Source: Lentisphaerae bacterium GWF2_45_14 (lineage in GTDB: Bacteria > Verrucomicrobiota > Lentisphaeria > Victivallales > GWF2-45-14). From it: a stretch of DNA of 43,215 bases. Below, piece by piece: positions 9,439-17,708 of the stretch (position 1 is its first letter; every line of letters starts with the position of its first letter). Both the position numbers and the translations under genes were made by a program. Under the pieces are notes generated by a model that saw only the letters and a list, made by a program, of their open reading frames with translations, had not been told where the DNA came from and made no database searches. Where the stretch lies: the NCBI GenBank assembly GCA_001804785.1, contig MHBG01000057.1:1-43215 (forward strand), read 5' to 3'.

Positions 9439-10091
9439 AGCGGACAAGATTCACACTCATAGAATTGTTGGTTGTAATTGCCATAATAGCAATTCTTGCA
9501 AGTGTACTGCTTCCGGCTCTCGGCAAGGCAAGAGGCAAGGCAAAGGAAATAAAATGTGCCTCCAATCTCAGGGAAATGACAAGCGGCACACTCGCATACG
9601 CAAACGACAATGGCGGATGGGGTCCGTATAACAGCAACGGAAGTAACTATCTTTTCAACATGAGGACTTTGACAACTTTTCCGGACTACATAGGAGTGAA
9701 TCCTGTGTACTCCGAAGGCGGTGCTGAGATATATCATTCCCCGCCTATTACAAGATGTCCGGACGGCGGACGCGACGGAACCACGAACCTCAGCTGGAAT
9801 CTGGATGTCTCTCCCTTGCCTAACATAAGTTATGGCTACAGAGGGATCAACGCTTTACATCCTCTTGAAAATCTGTTCCATGTTTATAATCCATCCACCC
9901 GTTTTCTGTTGGGCGATGTTCTTTGTCAGATCTTTTATGTATGGAGTTCTGTCGACTTCGGCTACAGGCATGGAAATGCGACAAATATTTCCTTTGTTGA
10001 CGGACATGTAAGCCGTACAAAGCCTTCGAAAATACCTCTTGCCTGGGATAAAGCAATAGATACGCAGTCATTTTTCTATGATAACAGATAA
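9435..10091 (+). CDS. Pseudopilin-like protein with H-X9-DG C-terminal motif
   Basis: [12 protein letters not shown] is followed by a hydrophobic helix ending [21 protein letters not shown], the standard prepilin-type N-terminus with the Glu at +5 retained and Arg instead of Gly at -1. Near the C-terminus [15 protein letters not shown] matches the H-X9-DG motif common in PVC-group pseudopilins. The ATG overlaps the stop of the regulator (ATGA), so translation is coupled. Membrane-inserted, with the globular domain outside. I infer a role in a type II secretion-like or surface assembly dedicated to the downstream lipoprotein. Not a major pilin by composition. Confidence 0.9.
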   Translation: MKRTRFTLIELLVVIAIIAILASVLLPALGKARGKAKEIKCASNLREMTSGTLAYANDNGGWGPYNSNGSNYLFNMRTLTTFPDYIGVNPVYSEGGAEIYHSPPITRCPDGGRDGTTNLSWNLDVSPLPNISYGYRGINALHPLENLFHVYNPSTRFLLGDVLCQIFYVWSSVDFGYRHGNATNISFVDGHVSRTKPSKIPLAWDKAIDTQSFFYDNR

Positions 10092-10107
10092 AAAACAAGG
10101 AGTCAGA

Positions 10108-12525
10108 ATGAATCATAACGTCATCAAGAGAACCGTATTGCTGATATTTTCGGCCCTGTTCTGCGGCTGCGCCGCAACAATGCCGCAGGAAGAGAAGAAA
10201 AGTGGAGTGGAATGGATGTCGATAGGCCCTGGAGCCGGAGGTGCATTTTTTGCTCTGGCAATTCATCCCCAAAATCCCGATATCATCTTTACCGGAACAG
10301 ACATGGGCTGTTTATTCAGAACGGAAGATGGCGGAAAATCATGGAAAATGCTGGGAGCACAGCTTGAGGGTGACAATCCCGGGTACAGGGGGTCTTGGAA
10401 CGTTGTCTTTGACAACAAAAATCCAGCCATCGTCTGGGCCGCCGCAAGTCACGGTGTTTATAAATCAACCGATACCGGAAAAACCTGGAAGATGATGACA
10501 CGCTCAATATCGGGAGGCCCGTCAAGCTTTTTCGGCATTGCCATAGATCCATCCGACAGCAATATTATTTACATATCTCATGGCTTCTCCCCTAGAAATA
10601 TTCCTCCATGGTCGCATGGCCGCATCTGGAAATCAACTGACAGCGGAAATTCATGGAAGGAATTGCAGTGCCCGGTCGGTCCTCTTACAAAAGAAAACAG
10701 AACGGCCAGCTATAGTTTCCTTGAGATAGATCCCAAGAGCGATTTTGTTAGGGGAGAAGGGCATAAGAGAGTATTCATCGGAGGGCCGTCCGGGTTTTTC
10801 GTTTCAGAAAACGCAGGTACTTCATGGACTTCCATAGCTGCGAATATTCCCGAATCCAAGGGCGATATCGATAGTCTGATAATAACGGAAGATGATGGAA
10901 AATCTGTTCTTTTTGCCGGAGTACATCCGGAAATGACGGACAAGAAAAGCGGCAAGTATAAAGGCGGCATATTCAGAAGCGATGATTCCGGAAAAAGCTG
11001 GATATCTTTGAATGTCAACAACGAAAAGTTCATGGAGACAATCGCCAGTTTGAACAGCCGCTCTCCTGGAAGAGGAAACTTTGCGGTATTTCTCGTCAAC
11101 AGCCCCAAAAAACCTGAAAGAATTTATATGGGGTCGCTGATGGGCGTTTACCGGAGCGATGATCTTGGCAATAAATGGGTAAGAGTCACAGACCCGGCGC
11201 ACGAATGGTATAATTTCACAGATAGAGACGGCAGCCTGGCATATCACGGCCTTAAACGTTACGGAGGCAATTTTGGGCATTCATATCTCGGACGCATCGA
11301 CTGCTTCAACAATATGAGCGTCTCTCAAGGCAATCCCGATATAATCGCATTCACAGATAACGTGACCATGACTCTTTCGAAAGATGGCGGAAAGACGTGG
11401 AACGACGTTACTTTTGACTATGCAGAGCCATTTAATGAAAAAAAATTCGGAGACAGACCTCCGATGCAGTACACTCACAAACTTAAATCCCGAGGTATCC
11501 AGGATATAAACCCGAACAGAATCGAAGTCGATCCTTTCGACCCTGATACCATATTCATAGCCTACGCAGACCTCGGTCTCAGAATCTCCAGAGACGGCGG
11601 AAAAACATGGGAACATTCTACTGAGGGCATTGTCGGCAATATGAATAGAAGCCAGACAAATTCCGTAACTTTTGATCCCGGCGTAAAAGGCCGTGCCTAT
11701 CTCAACACTGCAACCCACGGCACAATATACGTTACCGAAGACAGCGGCCGCACCTATAAGGACATCAGCATAACACAGTTGGCCGACAGGGCGAAAAAGC
11801 AGAGAAAGGACAAGCATTTTCAAGGCGGAATCATCATTGACGAAAAATCGCCCGTCAATAACAGAACTCTTTACTGCGCAACCGAATTCGGCGTGTACAA
11901 GAGCAAAGACGGCGGAAAAACATGGGACGACAGTTCTCTCGGGATTGAAGATGCCGGAAGAATAAAAGTCCTCGCTATAAATCCGTCTAACTCAAATATG
12001 TTGTTTGCCAGATCATGTCCGTTCAGCAAGGATGCCGCGAATCCGCATGCCGGACTCTATATAAGCAAAGACGCCGGAAGAAACTGGTTCAGACTGGCAG
12101 AAAAAGAAATTGGCGCCGTATATTCCTTGTCAATATGCAAAAATAAACCTGATGTGATATATGCGGTTGCTGCGACTCCTGGAAAAGCAGGTTACTGGGG
12201 TGCAAGCAGGCTTTGGAAAAGTACTGACGGCGGCAAAACATGGAATGCCGTTTACGGCGGAAACGACACGCTGGTCAGGACTTGCGCGGTCAATCCCGAA
12301 AATCCCAACTGTGTGTATATTGCGATGACGGCTCATGACTTAAATACTCAGAAGCCCGGAATTCTGAAATCGCTTGATGGTGGAAAAACATGGAAAGGCA
12401 TAGGCGGCTCAATTCCAATTAGCCATCCGCGAAATATTTACATATATCCGAAAGATCCGTCGCAAATATACTATGGAGATCACTTCTCGGCATTCAAAGG
12501 TATCGATCACGACGTGAAGAAATAA
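10108..12525 (+). CDS. Exported lipoprotein with multiple Asp-box (BNR) repeats, GH74/sialidase-like beta-propeller
   Basis: Start ATG 10108 has AAGGAG five nt upstream; the frame extends 10 codons further up but without a ribosome-binding site. A lipoprotein signal (hydrophobic stretch, then LFCGCAA) places it on the outer or inner membrane. At least eight Asp boxes of the S-x-D-x-G-x-x-W type are visible (for example STDTGKTW, SDDSGKSW, SRDGGKTW, STDGGKTW, SLDGGKTW), spaced as in a beta-propeller of GH74 xyloglucanases, GH33 sialidases or sortilin-like proteins. The opening (GPGAGGAFFALAIHPQNPDIIFTGTDMGCLFRTEDGG is its core, residues about 40-80) resembles GH74 best. Catalytic aspartates cannot be confirmed by eye. 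Last gene of its operon. Confidence 0.82.
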   Translation: MNHNVIKRTVLLIFSALFCGCAATMPQEEKKSGVEWMSIGPGAGGAFFALAIHPQNPDIIFTGTDMGCLFRTEDGGKSWKMLGAQLEGDNPGYRGSWNVVFDNKNPAIVWAAASHGVYKSTDTGKTWKMMTRSISGGPSSFFGIAIDPSDSNIIYISHGFSPRNIPPWSHGRIWKSTDSGNSWKELQCPVGPLTKENRTASYSFLEIDPKSDFVRGEGHKRVFIGGPSGFFVSENAGTSWTSIAANIPESKGDIDSLIITEDDGKSVLFAGVHPEMTDKKSGKYKGGIFRSDDSGKSWISLNVNNEKFMETIASLNSRSPGRGNFAVFLVNSPKKPERIYMGSLMGVYRSDDLGNKWVRVTDPAHEWYNFTDRDGSLAYHGLKRYGGNFGHSYLGRIDCFNNMSVSQGNPDIIAFTDNVTMTLSKDGGKTWNDVTFDYAEPFNEKKFGDRPPMQYTHKLKSRGIQDINPNRIEVDPFDPDTIFIAYADLGLRISRDGGKTWEHSTEGIVGNMNRSQTNSVTFDPGVKGRAYLNTATHGTIYVTEDSGRTYKDISITQLADRAKKQRKDKHFQGGIIIDEKSPVNNRTLYCATEFGVYKSKDGGKTWDDSSLGIEDAGRIKVLAINPSNSNMLFARSCPFSKDAANPHAGLYISKDAGRNWFRLAEKEIGAVYSLSICKNKPDVIYAVAATPGKAGYWGASRLWKSTDGGKTWNAVYGGNDTLVRTCAVNPENPNCVYIAMTAHDLNTQKPGILKSLDGGKTWKGIGGSIPISHPRNIYIYPKDPSQIYYGDHFSAFKGIDHDVKK

Positions 12526-12531
12526 AAACAA

Positions 12532-12554
12532 GCGCAGGATTTTTAGGACTGCGC
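12532..12554. terminator. Possible bidirectional hairpin terminator
   Basis: GCGCAG (12532-12537) and CTGCGC (12549-12554) form a perfect 6-bp stem. On the minus strand the stem is followed by TTGTTTTT; on the plus strand only by CGTTTC. It lies between the convergent BNR gene and transposase remnant. Confidence 0.45.
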
Positions 12555-12959
12555 CGTTTCGGGGGTAGCAGTCTTTCCTGTGCCGATAGCCCATACCGGT
12601 TCATCGGCGATTATCATGCTTTTCATGTCGGACGCGGCAATACCCGAGAACCCGCCTTTTATCTGGGTATCGAGAACCGGCTCGGTGAAGTTTGACATCC
12701 CGGGCGCCAACGCTAAATTGACATTGATCATCGATCTTGGAACTGAGGTTTCCATGAAAAAGGTCAAGGCGTTCTCCTCCGAGGTCGGAGGCTTTTGCGC
12801 ATTCTTCTCATAGCCAAGATGTTCGGTCAACTCGGCATTGAGCACGCGTTCCAGCAGACGTTTCTTGAGTTCGCGAAATATTCCTTTTTCGCCTGTCAAA
12901 TCTTCGGGAACCTTGTAATCCTTCAACAACTCATCCAATACCTTTTCGCTGATGGCCAT
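12543..12959 (-). pseudogene. Chimeric remnant: IS256-family transposase N-terminus joined in frame to a triosephosphate isomerase fragment
   Basis: Residues 1-55 ([20 protein letters not shown], then [10 protein letters not shown]) are the N-terminus of a Mutator/IS256 transposase. About 35 residues of unknown origin follow. The last 45 or so residues are the C-terminal third of Tpi[19 protein letters not shown], then [18 protein letters not shown], which includes the catalytic glutamate and the loop-6 phosphate gripper. The Tyr normally before that Glu is Asp here. A stop follows at once. Neither part could work alone: the transposase lacks its DDE domain, and the isomerase lacks the barrel start. 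AAAGGA precedes the start. On the minus strand, upstream sequence near 12991-13024 (GTATGTAAATTTTTTTGTG) looks like an IS256 end. Confidence 0.75.
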
Positions 12960-13217
12960 AGCTTTTTTCCTTTCTCGTTAATTTAACTGCTATGTCCATT
13001 TACACAAAAAAATTTACATACTCCAGACGCAAAGAGAAACTAGACAGAAAATAAAGAAAGACTTGGTTGTTTTGGAATGCTTCTGTAATTTCCCCAATAA
13101 TTTACCGATTTTCTTAAGATGCTTCATAGAGTTTATTTTTGCATTTCTTTAAATAGGATTCATTTTGCGCTTCTGAAAAGCAGGATTTTTCTTGTTTGAG
13201 GATTTCATCGCTCATTC
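12960..13217. other. Intergenic remnant next to an IS256-like end
   Basis: The left part holds the ribosome-binding site of the transposase remnant and a candidate IS256 terminal sequence (about 12991-13024). The rest is A+T-rich with no convincing gene. A 37-codon minus-strand frame (13014-13127) has no ribosome-binding site. Confidence 0.4.
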
Positions 13218-13416
13218 AGGTCTGACTATATTTTAAAATTGTAACTCATTTATTATAAATATCCTTTTATTGGTTTTCTATCAAAAATAGCCCTTAGAAC
13301 TATTTTTTATACATTAAAAAATTCGTATAAGAGTTCTTTTTGTCATCGGGTATAATTTCCTTAAAACTAAAATTTTGGATATTAACAAGTTATAAATCTT
13401 AAATATGGTCTGACCA
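13218..13416 (-). repeat. MITE-like dispersed repeat, copy 1 (inverted relative to copies 2 and 3)
   Basis: Bounded by AGGTCTGAC at the left and TGGTCTGACCA at the right, so near-inverted ends. Read on the minus strand it matches copy 2 at 30424-30654 over most of its length, including TTTTAAGGAAATTATAC and GATGACAAAAA and CTCTTATACGA. No transposase lies inside. It begins 21 nt after the GH78 stop codon, with the same end toward the gene as copy 2, so it may act as a 3' regulatory or terminator element. Confidence 0.8.
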
Positions 13417-13437
13417 GAATGAATGTGAAATATTTTT

Positions 13438-15867
13438 TCAACAGTCTGAACCTTGCAATGCGAAACTGTATTTCCCGGATACGCTAAGCGTCTGCTTTCT
13501 TCCACTTTTTTCGACTATTTCTGCCTCGATGCCTTCAGGAATAAGCAAAGATAGGTTGATTTTATTGCCTTTCTTTTCCCATTTGGACACGATATCACCT
13601 TTTGGTGATGGAATAAGCACTTCAGCTTTTTTCATTCCATTTACGGGATTTGGTTCCACAGTTATTTTTTTCCAGCCGGGCGCTTTCTGTCTTATTCCGG
13701 AGATGATATTTACAAAATGCGATGACGGATGAGCCGTCCATGCGTGTGAGGCCGACCAGTTTTCGCCGGGTTCCCATGTATAATGTTCCCAGGTCGTTCC
13801 GGTTGATATCATTGGCGACCATTTTTTTCGTATAAACTTTATCACATCTTCTCCATAGCCTTTTTCTGTCAGAATGTCGAAAACATAGCTTATCCAGAAC
13901 GGCGACGGGAGGGCAATTGCAGGATCGAGTTTTTCCATTCTTATGAAAGGAAGAATCAGCTTTTTCATCATATTTTTTTCACAGTCAGGCAGAAGCTTTA
14001 GCATTATTGCAATTGTCTGGTCATGAATTGAATATTCCTTTATCGGTTTTTCTTTTTCATCGAGTCCGCCGTATACAAGCTGTTTTGATGCATCGAAGAA
14101 TTTTTTCTTTGCGAGTTTTCTTTTTGCTGCGGCCTCGGCTTTAATTTCTCCTGCATCTTTTTTCATTCCGGCTACCTTCAGCATTTCAATAACTTTTTCA
14201 AGTGTATAAAGATGCCACATATTGAGAAATGCCGGGATTTCTCCTTTGAATACCGGAGCCCAGTCACCGAAATACCAGAGGCGTCTGTCGTGTTTAACAA
14301 GTCCCGATTTCGAAAGGAGTTTCGGTTGCCTGAAATAATCGAGAACTTCCTGAATCCGCGGGAACTGCTCGACGAAAAGCGAGATGTCGCCCGTCTGGTA
14401 GTAGTAGTCCCAGACTGTAAGAATCCATGTTAGCGCGAAATCCGGAAGGATACAGGAGTGTGAGGAAGTCGGCGCATGCCCAGAGGTCAGGCCTTCAGTC
14501 GCGCATTGTCCTGCTATTGAGCGTATCCCACGCTTAAAAAGCCTGCTGTCCCCATCAATATAAAAGGTATTGCGAGCTTGAATTCTCGCATCGCCCCACC
14601 ACTGCGCCTGCTCGCGCCATGGGGTATCGACGTAAGCGTCTAAAGCACATATCTGCTGGGTATGGCGGCAGACCGAATATATGTTATTCAGTACTTTATC
14701 CGAAGAGTTGAAGTCGCCCCGCATTTCAAACGGGTATTCGTATTTTCTCAATCTCATTTTTATTTTCAAGCGTTTTTCTGTGCCTCTTGCGATAAGAGTT
14801 ATATATCGCGAGCCCATCGGGTGATAGAATTCATGATGGAACTTCCCGCCGTTTAGAAATATCCGGTTGCCCATTGCAATGTTGCACCCATTTTTCTCTT
14901 TGCGCGGAAGTACCGGGGCAAGATTTTTTGCTCCTTCCGTATAATTTATGTCGAGAACTGCGGACGCATTTCCGCCGGAAAGTTCTATTTCAGTTGTCCC
15001 GATAAAATGCTGTCCGATATCAACAAGTACTGCGTTGAAATTCTTATGCCCGGAAGGGGTAAGTTCAAATTCCAGAAAACCGTCTGAATTTTTATACTTA
15101 GATTCCGGAAACTTTTCCCATTTGGAATTCTCAAGTTCCTCGTAAAATCCGAATGCAATATTCGACCATTTTATATAAGACGAATCTGCATTTCCGATAC
15201 CCTTAGATATTACGGCTTTCGGCGCATAAAGACTTTCCCTAAGCATCGGGATCGTTCTTTTTTCGAGGGTATAATAAGGAGAGCGTCCAAAAATAAAACT
15301 GTATCTGGAGTAGGTCGTAAAATCTTTTTCCAATTCATCACTCATTTTTTCTGAATAAATCCAGTCGCGGGAGTGTTCCGATGCTGCAACATGTTCCTGA
15401 TAAGAGAGCTGGACAGAGTAGCGAGCCGCATCCTTCAACCTTGAAATGTTGCGTCTCATCATCCACGACTCGTCAGAATAGAACTTGAAATCATCCCATT
15501 CCGCAGCGCAGAGCATCCCAGCGCATGCCTGATGAATATAGCCGAAAGTACCCGTTCCGGTATTGTATGCTTCAATGGCTATCCAGTTGTGCCCCTTTTT
15601 TAGAAAATCCTTTATGTCCAGTTCGTCGTAGGGCCAGTGACTTTGATAACCTCTTGCCGGGCCGCGGCATACATAGTGTCCGTTTATGTAAAGCCTGTAA
15701 CTCTGGTCGGCCGTAATTGCGAACAATGCTTTTTCGGGGACTCTTTTGAGCGCGAAGTCTTTTCTGAAATCGGCATAGCAGTTGTTTAGATAAAGATATG
15801 ATCCAGGCCATATCCATTTTGCTTGTCTGAGCGGATGCTTTTCTGGCAGTTCTATAGACTCACTCAT
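13438..15867 (-). CDS. Alpha-L-rhamnosidase-like glycoside hydrolase (GH78)
   Basis: An 809-residue protein with N-terminal beta-sandwich (ADQSYRLYINGHYVCRGPARG, residues about 50-75, a carbohydrate-binding-like motif of GH78 enzymes), then an (alpha/alpha)6 barrel. DTPWREQAQWWGDAR in the barrel is the GH78 signature that carries the general acid, and GTTWEHYTWEPG plus NWSASHAW marks the second catalytic glutamate region. Family members remove terminal alpha-L-rhamnose from plant or algal glycans. No signal peptide is visible, so it probably acts on imported oligosaccharides. Single gene, with AGGATGTTAAAGAA before the ATG. A MITE-like repeat follows it and an IS remnant precedes it. Confidence 0.88.
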   Translation of the reverse strand: MSESIELPEKHPLRQAKWIWPGSYLYLNNCYADFRKDFALKRVPEKALFAITADQSYRLYINGHYVCRGPARGYQSHWPYDELDIKDFLKKGHNWIAIEAYNTGTGTFGYIHQACAGMLCAAEWDDFKFYSDESWMMRRNISRLKDAARYSVQLSYQEHVAASEHSRDWIYSEKMSDELEKDFTTYSRYSFIFGRSPYYTLEKRTIPMLRESLYAPKAVISKGIGNADSSYIKWSNIAFGFYEELENSKWEKFPESKYKNSDGFLEFELTPSGHKNFNAVLVDIGQHFIGTTEIELSGGNASAVLDINYTEGAKNLAPVLPRKEKNGCNIAMGNRIFLNGGKFHHEFYHPMGSRYITLIARGTEKRLKIKMRLRKYEYPFEMRGDFNSSDKVLNNIYSVCRHTQQICALDAYVDTPWREQAQWWGDARIQARNTFYIDGDSRLFKRGIRSIAGQCATEGLTSGHAPTSSHSCILPDFALTWILTVWDYYYQTGDISLFVEQFPRIQEVLDYFRQPKLLSKSGLVKHDRRLWYFGDWAPVFKGEIPAFLNMWHLYTLEKVIEMLKVAGMKKDAGEIKAEAAAKRKLAKKKFFDASKQLVYGGLDEKEKPIKEYSIHDQTIAIMLKLLPDCEKNMMKKLILPFIRMEKLDPAIALPSPFWISYVFDILTEKGYGEDVIKFIRKKWSPMISTGTTWEHYTWEPGENWSASHAWTAHPSSHFVNIISGIRQKAPGWKKITVEPNPVNGMKKAEVLIPSPKGDIVSKWEKKGNKINLSLLIPEGIEAEIVEKSGRKQTLSVSGKYSFALQGSDC

Positions 15868-15904
15868 TTCTTTAACATCCTATTTTTAAATTGTTCCAGA
15901 TATA

Positions 15905-16178
15905 ATCACTACTGTCCGGTAAACTTTTTAGGGAATTAGCGTAAACGAGAACTGTTTGTATATTAAAATCAATCAAAAAACTAATATTCACGAAGGAACT
16001 CGTTTACAATGCATTATAATACAATCTTCCAGCAGTTATTCAATTTTTTGCCCCGACATCGTTTTGAAAAAGCAGTAAAGGATTCCTGAGAAGACCGATA
16101 TTGCAAGCATTTCACAGCCCGGAACGGCCGAAGTTTTTCCCTGATTTCATGTTCTGACTTTTGCCGGACAGTAGTGAT
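15905..16178 (+). mobile_element. Internally deleted IS4-type element with perfect 15-bp terminal inverted repeats
   Basis: ATCACTACTGTCCGG (15905-15919) and its exact complement (16164-16178) bound 274 bp. Inside, ATG at 16010 opens a 26-codon frame, MHYNTIFQQLFNFLPRHRFE to a stop, matching the N-terminal DUF4372 region found in IS4-group transposases. The remaining transposase is missing. The same ends recur as single fragments at 33629, 41098 and 42665, so the family has been active in this chromosome. Confidence 0.75.
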
Positions 16179-16211
16179 ATAAAAATACTAATCACATAGA
16201 AAGCTCACGAT

Positions 16212-16934
16212 TTATTTTGGCTGCTGGGATCCGGACATTTTCTCGGTGATTTTATCCTGAATCAACAGCTTGAGCCGAGCCGGGTCGTAGATGACAACCA
16301 GATTGCCTGACTTGTCGATGGATATGCTTTTCACGGTCTTGGTGAAGTTTCCGTTGACTCCGCACAGAAAATTAAGGTATTGACCTAGTTTTCCGCGGAG
16401 GGCGGGCGGCGGCACATTGATGTTGCCGACTTTCAGGGATTCTATCTTGATATCCTTCGACTGTGCACTGAGTTCCGGTATAATGACAATACATACGTTG
16501 AGGTAGGAGCCGAACGGCGTTGAAAAATCCATCTTCTTCGAAAATGCTATCGTGAATTTGCCGTCCTTGAAATTTACGAAGACTTTTTTCATCGGGTCTC
16601 CACCTTCTGATTGGAGTTCGGACGAGACACCCTGAAAATTCTCCGCCATCGATATAAGGGCGTTTATCTCGTTTCCACTGAGAGTAAGCGTTTTTTCCCT
16701 TTCCGGCGACGGGTTCATTATCGCCATGAAGAGTTCCTGAGCCTTAGCTGTGGCGCGGGAGATGGACTCTGGAGGCGGTATCTCTTTTTCAATCGGGCTT
16801 ATCATCGGTTTTTCATCGATTATTTTAGCTGTGAGGTAAAAAGCGGCGGCAGAAAAAAGGCCGACGAAGAAAAGCATCAGCGCGGCAAGCAGCACAAGGC
16901 ATGTGATTATTTTGCGTTTTTTATTCATTTTCAT
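16212..16934 (-). CDS. Membrane-anchored protein of unknown function
   Basis: A 240-residue protein with a single N-terminal membrane helix at about residues 10-35 after a basic start (MKMNKKRKI), then a Pro-rich linker (EKEIPPPES). The external domain mixes strands and helices and ends in basic and Gln-rich residues. LTLSGNEINALISMAENF and the later strands recall the extracytoplasmic YpmS/DUF2140 type, but the resemblance is loose. It follows tsaB by 3 nt and is presumably co-transcribed. Function unknown. Confidence 0.7.
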   Translation of the reverse strand: MKMNKKRKIITCLVLLAALMLFFVGLFSAAAFYLTAKIIDEKPMISPIEKEIPPPESISRATAKAQELFMAIMNPSPEREKTLTLSGNEINALISMAENFQGVSSELQSEGGDPMKKVFVNFKDGKFTIAFSKKMDFSTPFGSYLNVCIVIIPELSAQSKDIKIESLKVGNINVPPPALRGKLGQYLNFLCGVNGNFTKTVKSISIDKSGNLVVIYDPARLKLLIQDKITEKMSGSQQPK

Positions 16935-16937
16935 TTT

Positions 16938-17627
16938 TCAACTTACTTCTCTTACTTTTTTGGGTTCGACGAAGACGGCGGGCCTTACATAGATAAGGTC
17001 ATTTATTCCGGTACGCACGGTAATTCCGTCGCTGAAAAATTCTTCCACCGGAAACTTTTCCAGAAACTCCACGCGGTTGAATATTTCAAGGGGGAGGATT
17101 TTTTCCAGAGATGCCCTATCCCTTTCTATGGAAATGAGTTTTTCAACAGCGTCGAACTCTTTTGAAAAATCGGCGTCATGGCCCAGTATTTTGGTTTCTT
17201 CATGGCTTTCGACGATGCCGTTTTTCTTTTCCGCGAATAAGGCCAGGGCTTCCTTATTGCGTCCGTCGAAGAGGGTGGCGCCCTTTGCGTTTCCACATTT
17301 TTTCATAGCGTACGACGAGAGCGCCAGCGAAGAAGGTATTCCTGAAACGCGGACATTTTCTTTTCCGAAAGAGAGGCCGGCAATGATTGAACTCATTATT
17401 CTTAGTCCCGTAAAACTTCCGGGTCCTGTGCCTGTGAGCCACTCCTCCACGGCATTCAGCGGGATATGGTGTTCCCGGAGAGCATCGAGCATTCCGGGCA
17501 GTATGGCGGATGAGTCGCGCCTGTCGGCCTTTATGTAAACGGTGAAGACAATTTTCCCGCTGCTGTTGTCTCTGAGGGCGAAGGCGGCCTCCCCTGAGGA
17601 TATATCGATTGCGGCGGTGTATGACAT
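16938..17627 (-). CDS. tsaB: tRNA threonylcarbamoyladenosine biosynthesis protein TsaB
   Basis: TsaB is the scaffold partner of TsaD in making t6A at position 37 of ANN-decoding tRNAs. The ASKHA-fold N-terminus (AAIDISSGEAAFAL) and the highly characteristic GTGPGSFTGLRIMSSIIAGL segment (about residues 66-85) are both present. Length 229 is normal. AGGAAACCTG precedes the ATG at a good distance. The downstream membrane protein begins 3 nt after the stop. Cytoplasmic. Confidence 0.93.
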   Translation of the reverse strand: MSYTAAIDISSGEAAFALRDNSSGKIVFTVYIKADRRDSSAILPGMLDALREHHIPLNAVEEWLTGTGPGSFTGLRIMSSIIAGLSFGKENVRVSGIPSSLALSSYAMKKCGNAKGATLFDGRNKEALALFAEKKNGIVESHEETKILGHDADFSKEFDAVEKLISIERDRASLEKILPLEIFNRVEFLEKFPVEEFFSDGITVRTGINDLIYVRPAVFVEPKKVREVS

Positions 17628-17708
17628 CAGGTTTCCTATTGTTTTTCTTTTCTTAAGGAGAAGATGAAATATAGCAGTAAAAATGGAATTCCGCCACCGG
17701 TCCGACCG

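Noticed and set aside
13014..13127. 37-codon minus-strand ORF upstream of the IS256 remnant
   Set aside because: No ribosome-binding site; composition is that of A+T-rich spacer and it runs into the IS end.
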